Below are positions 1 through 10,160 of a stretch of DNA of 64,000 nucleotides, piece after piece. Source of the stretch: Bradyrhizobium barranii subsp. barranii (GTDB lineage: Bacteria > Pseudomonadota > Alphaproteobacteria > Rhizobiales > Xanthobacteraceae). The stretch spans positions 372,001 to 436,000 of the forward strand of contig NZ_CP086136.1 in the NCBI RefSeq assembly GCF_017565645.3, in the 5' to 3' direction. Position 1 is the stretch's first letter. Each line of letters opens with the position of its first letter. Below the pieces are notes generated by a model. The model was not told the origin of the DNA, did no database searches, and worked only from the letters and a program-made list of their open reading frames with translations. A program made the translations under genes and the position numbers.

Positions 1-263
1 TGCTGGTGAAGCTGCTCAAGGGCATTCACGCCAAGATCAACCTGATCCCGTTCAATCCCTGGCCCGGCACCGCCTATGAATGCTCGGACTGGGACCAGAT
101 CGAAAAATTCTCCGAATACATCTTCAACGCCGGCTATTCCTCGCCGGTGCGCACCCCGCGCGGCCGCGACATCCTCGCCGCCTGCGGCCAGCTCAAGTCG
201 GAGACGGAAAAGCTCAGCGCCCGCGAGCGCCAGGCGCTCCGCGCCATGGCGATGACGGATTGA
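1..263 (+). CDS. rlmN: RlmN, 23S rRNA/tRNA adenine-C2 methyltransferase, C-terminal fragment
   Basis: The window opens inside this gene; only the last 86 codons are present, read in the frame starting at base 3. The visible part carries the conserved tail of RlmN, including [12 protein letters not shown], then YECSD, and [19 protein letters not shown], which contains the family's conserved C-terminal cysteine. RlmN is a cytosolic radical-SAM enzyme that methylates C2 of A2503 in 23S rRNA and A37 of some tRNAs. The radical-SAM CxxxCxxC motif lies upstream and cannot be checked here. Confidence 0.93.
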   Translation, partial: LVKLLKGIHAKINLIPFNPWPGTAYECSDWDQIEKFSEYIFNAGYSSPVRTPRGRDILAACGQLKSETEKLSARERQALRAMAMTD

Positions 264-290
264 GGATGCGTGCCCACGCTCTCGCATCCC

Positions 291-412
291 CGTCATTGCG
301 AGCGCAGCGAAGCAATCCAGATTCCCTCCGCGGAGACAGTCTGGATTGCTTCGTCGTGGAGCCTGTCATCCGGCCCGCCGAAGGCGGGACCGGGTGGCTC
401 CTCGCAATGACG
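291..412. repeat. Palindromic intergenic repeat, family A (CGTCATTGCGAGCG type)
   Basis: The outer arms are CGTCATTGCGAGC and its inverse near 401-412, and the inner arms are GAAGCAATCCAG and CTGGATTGCTTC. The right half is lengthened by a second short GC palindrome (about 365-400). A shorter copy lies at 22607-22691. It fills the gap between rlmN and the next gene. Confidence 0.8.
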
Positions 413-432
413 GCGAGGTGAGCTTTCCCGTC

Positions 433-927
433 ATGTCCCTGATCGGCCGCCTCATCGTCATCTTCATCGGCTTCCTCGCCGCCTGCTTCGTCGGCGGCAT
501 GATCGTCGTCGTCGCGCTGTTGTTTCCGGAGTTTGCCGATCTCGGCGCCGGTCCGGTCGACCAGGGCGCGATCGACATTCTGCTCGGCTTCGGCTTCATC
601 TTCGTCTCGGGCTTTGCGCTGGTTCCGGCGGCGGTGATCGTCGCGATCACCGAAGCGCTCTATATCCGCAGCGCGCTCGCTTATGCCGTGGGTGGCGGCG
701 TAGTTGGCCTAGCCTGCTATCTCGGCCTCATCCCCTTCCACTCCGATACACTCCAGTTCGAAGGCATCGTGCGGCGGCATCTGGAGATCATGACGGGCGC
801 GGGCATCGTCTCCGGCGTGGTCTATTGGCTGATTGCCGGCCGCAATGCCGGCGCCTGGCGCAATCCGCCGCCCCCGCACAAGCCGCCTCCGCCGCTCCCG
901 TCGAATTCAAGGCCGGATGCGCGATGA
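433..927 (+). CDS. Small integral membrane protein, unknown function
   Basis: This 164-residue protein starts at the ATG at 433; an in-frame upstream extension would run into the repeat and is unlikely. Four hydrophobic segments are visible: about residues 6-30 (RLIVIFIGFLAACFVGG), 45-75, 78-97 and 115-135. They are followed by a Pro-rich basic tail of about 25 residues (PPPPHKPPPPLP). I do not recognise a domain. It lies 54 bases upstream of the PAP2 phosphatase on the same strand, so the two could be co-transcribed. Confidence 0.7.
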   Translation: MSLIGRLIVIFIGFLAACFVGGMIVVVALLFPEFADLGAGPVDQGAIDILLGFGFIFVSGFALVPAAVIVAITEALYIRSALAYAVGGGVVGLACYLGLIPFHSDTLQFEGIVRRHLEIMTGAGIVSGVVYWLIAGRNAGAWRNPPPPHKPPPPLPSNSRPDAR

Positions 928-981
928 GTCGCGCCGCTTCCGGGGTTTTCATCTCCTCCCCACTCCGCTAAACCGCGCGCC

Positions 982-1758
982 ATGAACCGGACTGGACTCT
1001 TCATCGCCCTGGCGCTGTGGCTTGTAATCGGCGTCGTTTTCGGCCTCTATCCCGAGCTCGATCTCAAGCTCGCCGCACTGTTCTTCGACCCCGAGACGAA
1101 GACGTTTCCGCTCAAGCTGAATGAGTGGGCGGGCGTCGCGCGCGACGCCGCCATGTGGGTCGCCTGGGCATTCGTGCTGCCGCCGCTGGTCGCGCTTGTG
1201 GTCAAGATGATCCGACCCGACCGGCCGCTGATGGTATCGGGGCGCGCGATCGTATTCCTGCTGGTCACCATCATCATGTCGGCAGGCATCCTCACCAATC
1301 TCACCTTCAAGACCTATTGGGGACGGCCGCGTCCGGTGGTGGTGACTGAGTTTGCCGGCGACCAGCAATTCGTGCCGTGGTGGGATCCGCGCGGCGATTG
1401 CGCGCGCAACTGCTCGTTCTTCTCGGGCGAGGGCGCGACCGCGTTCTGGACGCTGGCGCCGGCTGCGCTGGCGCCGCCGGCATGGCGGCCGCTCGCCTAT
1501 GCCGGTGCGGTTGTGTTCGGCATGGTCACCAGCGGGCTGCGGATGGCCTTCGGCGGCCACTTCTTCACGGACGTCTCGATCGCCGGCCTCGTCACCTTCG
1601 TCGTGATCTGGTTCGCCTACGCGCTGATTTACCGCTGGCCGCGGACCCGGTTCTCGGACGAGGCGGTCGATGCCGCCCTGACCCGGCTGAACATGCCCGC
1701 CTACCGGCTCCGCCAGCGCCTGTTCGGCCGCAAGACAGGCCCCGAGCCGTCGATTTGA
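982..1758 (+). CDS. PAP2-family membrane phosphatase
   Basis: 258 residues with several membrane segments. The three-part PAP2 signature is readable: K110-x6-R117-P118 (KTYWGRPRP), then C-S-F-F-S-G-E around 144-150, then LRMAFGGHFFTDV with H193 and D197. The second block has SGE where the classical motif has SGH, so E150 replaces the usual histidine; this variant occurs in the LpxE-like lipid phosphatase branch. The family removes phosphate from lipid pyrophosphates or lipid A on the outer face of the inner membrane. The substrate cannot be set from sequence alone. Confidence 0.85.
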   Translation: MNRTGLFIALALWLVIGVVFGLYPELDLKLAALFFDPETKTFPLKLNEWAGVARDAAMWVAWAFVLPPLVALVVKMIRPDRPLMVSGRAIVFLLVTIIMSAGILTNLTFKTYWGRPRPVVVTEFAGDQQFVPWWDPRGDCARNCSFFSGEGATAFWTLAPAALAPPAWRPLAYAGAVVFGMVTSGLRMAFGGHFFTDVSIAGLVTFVVIWFAYALIYRWPRTRFSDEAVDAALTRLNMPAYRLRQRLFGRKTGPEPSI

Positions 1759-1833
1759 GGCATTAAATGCGTGCCGAGGCGTGCGAAATTTGATATTCGC
1801 GCGGTCAACCCACAAACGCCATCAGCCCCTTGA

Positions 1834-3189
<1,356 letters not shown>

Positions 3190-3309
3190 GGCCTTTTTGG
3201 GCTGAGGCCTTTAGTCGCCCGACCGGGCGACGCGCGATTTAATGACGGTGTCATTCTCGATCGCTACGCTACCCGTTTCTGTCGGAAACGGGATTGCGGA
3301 GCATCGAGC

Positions 3310-5067
3310 ATGGTCAAGGGGTCGGCACTCGCCTCACTCATCGTCCTCTGTTGGACAACGTCGCTGTCGGCGCAGACGATCTATCCGATCGATCGTGCCG
3401 AGATCCTGGCTGGCGCCCGGTTCGACTTCAAGGTCGAGTTTCCCGGGCCGGTCGATCCGGCCAGGCTGAAGGTGACCGTGAACGGCACGGACTATGCTGT
3501 CGCGTTCGGACGTAGCGGGACCTTCATCGATCGCGAGGACGGCAAGGACCAGTCGGCGCTGATTTTGCGCGACGTCACGCTGACCAAGCCCGGCACCGTC
3601 ACGGTGGATGTCAGCGACGGCACGCAGCAGCGCAGCATCGCATGGACGGTTTACGACACCGGTCAGCGCAAGGCGAAGAACGTCATCCTGTTTATCGGCG
3701 ACGGCATGTCGCCGGCGCATCGGGTCGCGGCGCGAATCCTGTCGAAGGGGATTGCGGAGGGCAAGAGCCGCGGCAAGCTCGCGATCGACGACATGCCCCA
3801 TATGGCGCTGGTGGCGACCGCCGGCTCTGACTCGATCATCACGGACTCCGCGAACTCGGCCAGCGCCTATGCGACCGGCCACAAGAGCGCCGTCAACGCC
3901 CTGGGCGTCTATGCGGACCGCACCGCAAGTCCGTTCGACGATCCTCGCGTTGAAACCATCACCAGCCTCGCCAGGCGGCGGCATGGCATGGCGATCGGTG
4001 TCGTCACCAACACCGAGATCGAAGACGCGACGCCGGCCGCGATGGTTGCGCACACCCGCCGGCGCGCCGCCTATGACGAGATCGTCGAGCAGTTCTTCGC
4101 GGCGAAGCCGGATGTGCTGATGGGCGGCGGCAGTGCGAATTTTCTGCCGAAATCCGCGGCCGGCTCCAAACGCAAGGACGAGGCCGACTACATCGCGAAG
4201 TTCCGCGACGCAGGCTATCAGGTCGCGACGACCGCGAGCGAGCTCGGCGCTTCTGCCGCAAAGCCGGAGACAAGCAAGCTGCTCGGCCTGTTTGCGACCG
4301 GCAACATGGATGGTGTGCTCGACCGCAAATTCCTCAAGGGCGGCGGCGTGAAGAAATTTCCCGAGCAACCTGATTTGACCGAGCAGGTGCGGGCGGCGCT
4401 GAACATGCTCTCGAAGAACGAGACCGGCTTCTTCCTGATGGTCGAATCCGGACTGATCGACAAATACGCGCATGTCCTCGACATGGAGCGCGCCGTCTAC
4501 GACACGATCATGCTCGACAATGCGGTGCGCCAGACACGCGAATGGGCGAAGGCGCGTGGTGACGACACGCTCATTCTGGTGCTGGCGGACCACAATCATC
4601 CCAACAGTCTTGTCGGCACCGTGAATGACGACATGGGCGCCGTGCCCAATGTGCCGCTGCGCGAGCGCGTCGGCGTCTACGAGCAGGCCGGATTTCCCAA
4701 TTATCCGGCGCCGGATGCCGAGGGCTATCCGTCACGCGTCGATGTGAGCCGCCGGCTCGCCATCTTCTCGGCCAGCCTGCCGGATCACTACGAGACGTTC
4801 CGCCCGAAGCTCGACAATCCCAACGAGCCGACCGTCAAGGCTGGCGACGACGGGACCTTCAAGGCCAACGACAAATACAAGGACGTCCCCGGCGCGGTGC
4901 TGCGCCCGGGCAATCTGTCGGCGATGATCGGCGCCAGCGTGCATTCGGGCGAAGACGTCATCCTGACGGCGACCGGGCCGGGCAGCGAGCGCGTGCACGG
5001 CTCGATGGACAACACCGAAGTGTTTCGCGTGATGGTCGATGCGCTTGGGCTCGCCGCAGGGCAGTAG
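3310..5067 (+). CDS. Exported alkaline phosphatase (PhoA family)
   Basis: 585 residues. A Sec signal peptide is visible (hydrophobic ALASLIVLCWTTSLSA, cleavage likely before QTIYP), then about 90 residues of a beta-rich N-terminal extension, then the alkaline phosphatase fold. Metal and catalytic motifs are FIGDGMSPAHR (near 127), TDSANSASAYATGHKS with the probable nucleophile Ser180, LADHNHPN near 427 and the HSGEDV histidine near 545. It hydrolyses phosphate monoesters in the periplasm using two zinc ions and magnesium. No pho box was confidently seen in the 120-base upstream gap. Confidence 0.9.
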   Translation: MVKGSALASLIVLCWTTSLSAQTIYPIDRAEILAGARFDFKVEFPGPVDPARLKVTVNGTDYAVAFGRSGTFIDREDGKDQSALILRDVTLTKPGTVTVDVSDGTQQRSIAWTVYDTGQRKAKNVILFIGDGMSPAHRVAARILSKGIAEGKSRGKLAIDDMPHMALVATAGSDSIITDSANSASAYATGHKSAVNALGVYADRTASPFDDPRVETITSLARRRHGMAIGVVTNTEIEDATPAAMVAHTRRRAAYDEIVEQFFAAKPDVLMGGGSANFLPKSAAGSKRKDEADYIAKFRDAGYQVATTASELGASAAKPETSKLLGLFATGNMDGVLDRKFLKGGGVKKFPEQPDLTEQVRAALNMLSKNETGFFLMVESGLIDKYAHVLDMERAVYDTIMLDNAVRQTREWAKARGDDTLILVLADHNHPNSLVGTVNDDMGAVPNVPLRERVGVYEQAGFPNYPAPDAEGYPSRVDVSRRLAIFSASLPDHYETFRPKLDNPNEPTVKAGDDGTFKANDKYKDVPGAVLRPGNLSAMIGASVHSGEDVILTATGPGSERVHGSMDNTEVFRVMVDALGLAAGQ

Positions 5068-5171
5068 GAGCAGTAGCGTACCGCGCGACATTATGCGGCA
5101 CCATCTCGCATGAGACCGGAAGGAGGTTGAAACGACGGAATGAGGGGGGCCTCGCAGCGACGGAGCGACCA

Positions 5172-6128
5172 ATGGCGAAGTACAGAGACAATCTGCCTCA
5201 GCGCCGCGGCGGCATCTTCCTGACCGACGGCGGCATGGAGACCACCCTGATCTTTCACAAAGGTCTGGAGCTTCCTCACTTCGCTGCCTTCGTGTTGCTC
5301 GAGAGCGAGGCCGGCCGCTCGCATCTGAGGCAGTATTACGAGGCCTATCTTGCGATCGCGCGTCAGCATGGGCTCGGCTTCGTGCTCGACAGCCCGACCT
5401 GGCGCGCCAATCCTGATTGGGGTGCTAAGCTCGGCTACGATATGGACGCGCTCAGGGCCATCAACATGCGGGCAATTCGTTTTCTTGAGGAATTGCGCAG
5501 CACATGGGAGACCTCCGGCCTGCCCTGTGTGATCAACGGTGCGATCGGTCCGCGGGGCGACGGCTACAAGGCCGGCAACATGGATGCGACGGAGGCGATG
5601 GACTATCATTCGTCCCAGATCGCCTCCTTCGCCGAGGCCGGCGCCGACATGGTGACCGCGTTCACGCTGAACAGCGTCAATGAAGCCATCGGCGTGGTGC
5701 GCGCTGCAAAGATGCACGCGATCCCGGTTGCCATCTCCTTCACGGTCGAAACTGACGGTTGCCTGATCAGGGGAGAGACCCTGCGGGAGGCGATCGAAAT
5801 CGTCGATCGTGCAACGGAACGTGCTTGCGAATATTTCCTGATCAACTGCGCTCATCCGACCCATTTCGAGAGTGCCCTCCAAGCTGGCGAGCCATGGGTC
5901 GAACGCATTCATGGCGTCAGGGCCAATGCGTCGGCCAAGAGTCATGCCGAGCTCGATGAGTCCGAGGTGCTCGACAGCGGCGATCCCGCCGATCTTGGCC
6001 GCCGTTATGGGGCGCTCAGGCGGGCATTCCCGCGCATGCAACTGCTCGGCGGCTGCTGCGGCACCGATCACAGGCATGTCGCAGCGATCTGCGCTGCCTG
6101 CGTGCCGCTTCAGGCAGCGGGCGCCTGA
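5172..6128 (+). CDS. Homocysteine S-methyltransferase family protein
   Basis: 318 residues from the ATG at 5172, chosen because GGAG sits 6 bases upstream; an in-frame TTG at 5127 abuts an AAGGAGG sequence too closely. The fold starts with LTDGGMETTLIF, and the zinc-binding cysteines are visible as NCAHPTHF near residue 220 and GGCCGTDHRH near 290. Members move a methyl group from S-methylmethionine or betaine-like donors to homocysteine to make methionine. It stands alone and ends just before a bidirectional terminator. Donor specificity is not determined. Confidence 0.85.
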   Translation: MAKYRDNLPQRRGGIFLTDGGMETTLIFHKGLELPHFAAFVLLESEAGRSHLRQYYEAYLAIARQHGLGFVLDSPTWRANPDWGAKLGYDMDALRAINMRAIRFLEELRSTWETSGLPCVINGAIGPRGDGYKAGNMDATEAMDYHSSQIASFAEAGADMVTAFTLNSVNEAIGVVRAAKMHAIPVAISFTVETDGCLIRGETLREAIEIVDRATERACEYFLINCAHPTHFESALQAGEPWVERIHGVRANASAKSHAELDESEVLDSGDPADLGRRYGALRRAFPRMQLLGGCCGTDHRHVAAICAACVPLQAAGA

Positions 6129-6136
6129 TCCAAGCA

Positions 6137-6166
6137 AAAATGGCCGGGATTGCTCCCGGCCATTTT
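6137..6166. terminator. Bidirectional intrinsic terminator
   Basis: A perfect 13-bp stem (6137-6149 with 6154-6166) and a 4-base loop TTGC. The A-run on one side and T-run on the other let it work on both strands. It lies between the converging homocysteine methyltransferase and OmpA-family genes. The stem sequence nearly matches the hairpin at 29539-29568. Confidence 0.85.
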
Positions 6167-6182
6167 GCATTTGTGCTTCGCC

Positions 6183-8342
6183 TCAGCGCGGCGGCGCGGT
6201 GCCGGGCGGGGGCGGCGGCAGCGAGGCCTGGCCACCGTTGAGCAGCGGCGTGATGTTGCGGACGGTGACGCGCCGGTTGATCAGGCTCGGTCCTTGCGTC
6301 TGCTCCTTCAGATACTGCTCGCCATAGCCCTGCGAGGTCAGGTTCTCGGCGGGCACCCCGAACTGCTGGGTCAGCAATTCGGCCGCGGACTGCGCACGGC
6401 GATCCGACAATGACAGATTGTCGACCTCGTTGCCGACCGCGTCGGTGTGTCCCTCGATCAGGAACACCGCACGCGGGTTGCGCTGGATCGCACGGTTGAG
6501 ACCGTCGGCGATCCCCTGCAGCCGGGCCGCCTGGTCCGGCGGGATGGTCCACGAGCCCGTCTCGAAGGTGATCGTGTTGACGTCGATGCTCGGCATCTGC
6601 ATGCGAACATTGGGGCTGTAGCGGATCTCGTCGAGCGTGTAACGCCGATCGATCCGCTGTACCGGCGGTGCCTCCATGGTCTGGTAGATCAGGTCCGGCG
6701 ATGCTTCCTCGGCGTCGACGATGTAGCGATCGTAGGGAATGTTCACGACCGGCGGCGGCGCATCGACATAGAAGCCGCCGACCGACCGCGGATCGCGGTA
6801 GCTGTTGTCGATGATGATGATCTCGCGCCCGCCGGGGTCCCTGCGGATTCGCCGCAGCAACGAACCGTCGGGACCGACCACGGTGATGACCTCGCTGCCA
6901 TCAGGACGGATCACGACCGTGCGGGTTTCGCCGCCGACGGTGTCGGTGCGGATGTCGCGGGCGCCATAGCGGAAGCGATAGAGGTCGTTGCCGCGGACAT
7001 AGGCCTGCCCGCCCGGATCGCGGATGATGATGCGATCCGGTTCGGTGTAGACGGTGCGGCCGCCTTCGATGGCCTCGCGTCGCTGGTTGTGCAGGTCGGC
7101 AATGGTGGCTCCGATCACGACACCGGCCACCACGCCCGCACCGATCGCGAGCGGTGTCAGGTCACGCTGCGGCGGGCGCGGCGGAGGTGGCAGCGGTGCG
7201 ACGACTGTCGGCCTTGCCTGGAAGGCAGGCGTAACTGTCGGCGGAGCGAATTGCGCCCGGTTGGGCGGCGGCGTTGCGGCCGCCGAGCCCGGGACTGTGC
7301 TCGGCGCTGCGGCACCGGCGGGCGCCGCGGGCCGCGGCGGGAGGCCGCCGGCCTGGGGCGGCGCAGCCGGAGTTCCGGCTGCGGGCGCGCCAGCAGGAGG
7401 CGTTCCGCCCTGTTGACCAGGGGTCGGCGTCGCCGCCGGGGCTGTGCCGGGGGCGGGCGTCGGTCCTGCGCCGGGACGGCCGGGCAGCGGCGTCGGAGCG
7501 CCACCGGGGGCCGGCGTGGCCGTTGGAGCGGGCGCGGCACCGGGAGCCGGTGTCGGTGATCCTGCAGCCGGAGGCGTGCCAGGACGTCCGCCGGGCGGCG
7601 GGGTGCCCGGGCGTCCAGTCGGCGGTGCGCCGGGCGTGGCGCCCGGTGCCGGCGTTGCCGTCGGCGCAGGTGTCGCCGTCGGAGCGGGCGTGGCGGTCGG
7701 TGCAGCCGCGCCAGGGCGGGCCGCAGGCGCGGCCGGTGAAGGCGATGGCGTAGCCGCAGGTGCCGGACGTGCGGGCGCAGCTGCGGGCGGCGTTGCTGCT
7801 GCCGGCGGAGTCGGAGCGGGACGCGCGGCAGGCGGAGCTGCGGCGGGAGGCGGTGTCGGCGTGTGCGGCTGCGCGGCCGGGGGCGGCGGAGTTGGCGCAG
7901 GCGCATGCTGCTGGGGTGCCGCAGCCGGAGGCGGCGACGGCTGCTTGGGAGCTGCCGGCGGTGGGGGTGGCGGCGGAGGCGGAGGTGCCGGACGTGCCGC
8001 AGGCGGAGGAGGCGGTGGTGGAGTCGGGCGCGACGGCGCGGCAGCCGGCGGCGGCGGAGCGGGAGGATGCGGAGGTGCAGCCGCGGGCGGCGGCGCCGTG
8101 GGGCGCGCAGGAGCTGCGGGCGGTGCCGCTGCAGGAGGAGGTGGTGCGGCAGGACGTGCGCCAGGCGGCGGTCCCTTCGGCGCTTCCTTCGGAGGCTGCT
8201 TCGATTTGTCGGTCTCTGGTGGTTGTGTCTGCGCTTGCGCGACCACGAGCGGCGGCGCGCTTTGCGCATGCGATGCGGAGCTTGCGAATTGCATCGCGGT
8301 CAGAGCCGTCGTTGCAAGCAGCACGAAACGAAGGTTGGTCAT
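6183..8342 (-). CDS. OmpA-family outer-membrane/peptidoglycan-binding protein with long Pro/Ala-rich region
   Basis: 719 residues. The order is: signal peptide (MTNLRFVLLATTALTAMQFA, cleavage near SHA-QS), about 350 residues made almost wholly of Pro, Ala, Gly and Thr (PTATPAPTATPAP-type runs), a Gly/Ala hydrophobic segment near 390 (LAIGAGVVAGVVIGATIA), a middle region, and a C-terminal OmpA domain with EGHTDAVGNEVDN and LSDRRAQSAAELL. OmpA domains bind peptidoglycan non-covalently. The extended Pro-rich part may span the periplasm or be surface exposed, which is inference. The length of such runs is prone to vary between strains. Confidence 0.88.
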   Translation of the reverse strand: MTNLRFVLLATTALTAMQFASSASHAQSAPPLVVAQAQTQPPETDKSKQPPKEAPKGPPPGARPAAPPPPAAAPPAAPARPTAPPPAAAPPHPPAPPPPAAAPSRPTPPPPPPPAARPAPPPPPPPPPPAAPKQPSPPPAAAPQQHAPAPTPPPPAAQPHTPTPPPAAAPPAARPAPTPPAAATPPAAAPARPAPAATPSPSPAAPAARPGAAAPTATPAPTATPAPTATPAPGATPGAPPTGRPGTPPPGGRPGTPPAAGSPTPAPGAAPAPTATPAPGGAPTPLPGRPGAGPTPAPGTAPAATPTPGQQGGTPPAGAPAAGTPAAPPQAGGLPPRPAAPAGAAAPSTVPGSAAATPPPNRAQFAPPTVTPAFQARPTVVAPLPPPPRPPQRDLTPLAIGAGVVAGVVIGATIADLHNQRREAIEGGRTVYTEPDRIIIRDPGGQAYVRGNDLYRFRYGARDIRTDTVGGETRTVVIRPDGSEVITVVGPDGSLLRRIRRDPGGREIIIIDNSYRDPRSVGGFYVDAPPPVVNIPYDRYIVDAEEASPDLIYQTMEAPPVQRIDRRYTLDEIRYSPNVRMQMPSIDVNTITFETGSWTIPPDQAARLQGIADGLNRAIQRNPRAVFLIEGHTDAVGNEVDNLSLSDRRAQSAAELLTQQFGVPAENLTSQGYGEQYLKEQTQGPSLINRRVTVRNITPLLNGGQASLPPPPPGTAPPR

Positions 8343-8509
8343 GATGGTGAACTTCCCCGGAAGGTTCTTTGACGAAGTGTCGGGATGAACAGCTACGCGT
8401 TAGGCCGGAATGTGGCGGGCGAAGAGGTCGCGGGCCGATTTATTTCTGCACGCAAATCACCTCACTATGGTGACGTTCATTGCGCATTCAGACGCAGGTT
8501 GCAATTGCC

Positions 8510-8538
8510 TCACATGTGATGCTTCGCCTCACATGTGA
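8510..8538. promoter_or_regulatory. Two copies of the palindrome TCACATGTGA, possible operator
   Basis: TCACATGTGA occurs at 8510-8519 and again at 8529-8538, 19 bases apart, inside the longer direct repeat GCCTCACATGTGAT. A related TCACTATGGTGA lies at 8462-8473. They sit upstream of the OmpA-family gene (start 8342). The second copy overlaps the end of the small Pro-rich ORF. The regulator is not identified. Confidence 0.35.
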
Positions 8539-8807
8539 TCGCGCAGCGAACTTGCATCTGTCGCGGGATTCGGCGTGAGCGGTCCGTTCGGTCCGCGCGA
8601 TGGAATCTCTTCCGGCACGTGGCCCGGCGATTCGTCGGGCCGCGGTGATTCGCCGGGTTCGCGCACCGGCGGCGCGATTTCAGGCTGCGGATTGCCCGGC
8701 GGAATTCCAGGCGGCGGCTCGGTGGGGGTGCCCGGTGTTGCCGGCGGAATCTCGGGCGGTTCGATCGGCATCGGCATCATCGAGGTCAGTTGTCTGGAGA
8801 ATGACAA
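8529..8807 (-). CDS. Small Pro/Glu-rich hypothetical protein
   Basis: Up to 92 residues, dominated by Pro, Glu and Gly (IEPPEIPPATPGTPTEPP). No signal peptide or domain is seen. The start may be the internal methionine before PIEPPEIPP. Compositionally similar short proteins are common between Bradyrhizobium genes, but high GC content also produces such ORFs by chance, so existence is only moderately supported. Confidence 0.4.
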   Translation of the reverse strand: MSFSRQLTSMMPMPIEPPEIPPATPGTPTEPPPGIPPGNPQPEIAPPVREPGESPRPDESPGHVPEEIPSRGPNGPLTPNPATDASSLRDHM

Positions 8808-8855
8808 CGATGATGCCGCGCCGATGTTCCTTGTCGTGTCGTGCCTGAGCGCGCG

Positions 8856-9242
8856 CTATTCCGGCGCGTGGCAGACGGCCTCGATGTTGTGTCCGTCAGG
8901 GTCGAGCACGAACGCGCCGTAATAGTTCGCATGATAATGCGGGCGGATGCCGGGTGCGCCGTTGTCGCGACCGCCGGCCGCCATGGCCGCCTTGTAGAAG
9001 GCGTCGACCGTGGCGCGATCCTTCGCGAGAATCGCGATATGCACCGGCTTGTTCATCGCGCCTTCGGCACCGAACCAGAGGTCCGGCTTGCCGTTGGCGC
9101 CAAAGCCTGCCGCCGGAGCGTGGCCGGTCTGCTCCGCCGTTACCTCCATGATCAGGCTGTAATCGAGCGGTGCCAGCGCCTTGGCGTAGAACGCTTTCGC
9201 GCGCTCATAGTCGGAGACCGAAAAACCCAAATGGTCGATCAT
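8856..9242 (-). CDS. VOC family protein (glyoxalase/dioxygenase fold)
   Basis: 128 residues from the ATG at 9242, which gives MIDHLGFSVSDYERAKAFYAKAL, a typical VOC start with the first metal-ligand His at position 4. The C-terminus FVLDPDGHNIEAVCH holds the usual final ligand Glu. VOC proteins are small metal-dependent cytosolic enzymes or drug-binding proteins; the substrate cannot be assigned. The stop codon of the upstream FkbM gene is 22 bases away, so the two may be co-transcribed. Confidence 0.85.
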   Translation of the reverse strand: MIDHLGFSVSDYERAKAFYAKALAPLDYSLIMEVTAEQTGHAPAAGFGANGKPDLWFGAEGAMNKPVHIAILAKDRATVDAFYKAAMAAGGRDNGAPGIRPHYHANYYGAFVLDPDGHNIEAVCHAPE

Positions 9243-9264
9243 CGCAAATCTCCCTTGCTCACGG

Positions 9265-10146
9265 TTAGCGCGACAGGAACGTATTGCTCCGTGTCTTGCG
9301 CGCGATCGCAAAGCCGCGCGCGACCATGTCAGCGATACAATCCTGCTGCCATTCGTTTTGTGACAGATGCTCGATCACCACCGCGCGCGGCCACAGCGAT
9401 TGCGGCGCGTCGCGGAAGAAGCCGATCAGCACGCGGTCCTCAAACCCTTCGACGTCGATCTTGAGCGAATCGACCTGGCCGACGCCGGCCTCGTCCAGAA
9501 TGCGCGTCAGCCGCAGCGACGGCACCTTGATGGCCTCCGCGCTGGCCGTGCCGGTGACGACGTGCGTGGCGCCGAGATTGCCGCCGCCGCTCTCGATCAT
9601 GAGCTCGCCGTCGCTGTCACCGGCGGCAGCCTGTACCAGGCGGACCTGCGTCGTCTTCGACGCGGCGTGATTGAACGAGAGCCGTCCAAACGTCATCGGA
9701 TGCGGTTCGATCGCGACCACCTTGCCATTGGTGCCGACCTGCTGCGCCATCACCAGGGCAAAGGTCCCGACATTGGCGCCGACGTCGACGAACGTGCCGC
9801 CTGTTGGGGTGTGCCGGCGCAGGAAGTCGAGCTCGTCGAGATTGTAGTCGGGATTGAACAGCGCGCCGCGCTCGGTCGCGCTGCCCTGGTGATAGAAGCG
9901 GAACGAGGCGCCCTGGTACTGCACATCGATCGGCCCGCCGCGCATCAGGTTGACCAGCCGCGACATCCACGGGCGGAACGCACCGCGCTTCAGCCCCGAC
10001 TGTTGCGCAAGGCGGATGATCGCAGCCTGCGCCGCGTTCGGCGCAAACGCGCCAAACGGCGCGGACGAAGGGGCGTTGTCGGGCGTCAAGCAGGTGGTCC
10101 TCGTTGCAAGCGGCGCATGCATAGCCGGTTTTGCCGGGGACTCCAA
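9265..10146 (-). CDS. FkbM family methyltransferase
   Basis: 293 residues. The SAM-binding core starts at GTFVDVGANVGTFALVMAQQVG (near 115-136), followed by VVAIEPHPMTFGRLSFN, and the later SLKIDVEGFEDRVLIGF motif is diagnostic of the FkbM family. These enzymes O-methylate sugars or polyketides, often in surface polysaccharide loci, though no polysaccharide genes are adjacent here. The first 60 residues look like a variable N-terminal extension. The start at 10146 is the furthest upstream option and could be a little downstream. Confidence 0.88.
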   Translation of the reverse strand: MESPAKPAMHAPLATRTTCLTPDNAPSSAPFGAFAPNAAQAAIIRLAQQSGLKRGAFRPWMSRLVNLMRGGPIDVQYQGASFRFYHQGSATERGALFNPDYNLDELDFLRRHTPTGGTFVDVGANVGTFALVMAQQVGTNGKVVAIEPHPMTFGRLSFNHAASKTTQVRLVQAAAGDSDGELMIESGGGNLGATHVVTGTASAEAIKVPSLRLTRILDEAGVGQVDSLKIDVEGFEDRVLIGFFRDAPQSLWPRAVVIEHLSQNEWQQDCIADMVARGFAIARKTRSNTFLSR

Positions 10147-10160
10147 CGCTCCATCACCGG

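Noticed and set aside
949..1815. 288-codon minus-strand ORF over the PAP2 gene
   Set aside because: Arg/His/Asp-rich antisense shadow; the PAP2 motifs on the plus strand fix the real gene.
5127..5171. Upstream TTG start for the homocysteine methyltransferase
   Set aside because: The TTG directly touches the AAGGAGG sequence, leaving no spacing, while the ATG at 5172 has its own well-spaced GGAG and gives the usual family start.
7444..8388. Long Gly/Ala-rich ORF on the plus strand opposite the OmpA-family gene
   Set aside because: It is the antisense reading of the Pro/Ala codons of that gene; no start signal, domain or independent composition supports it.
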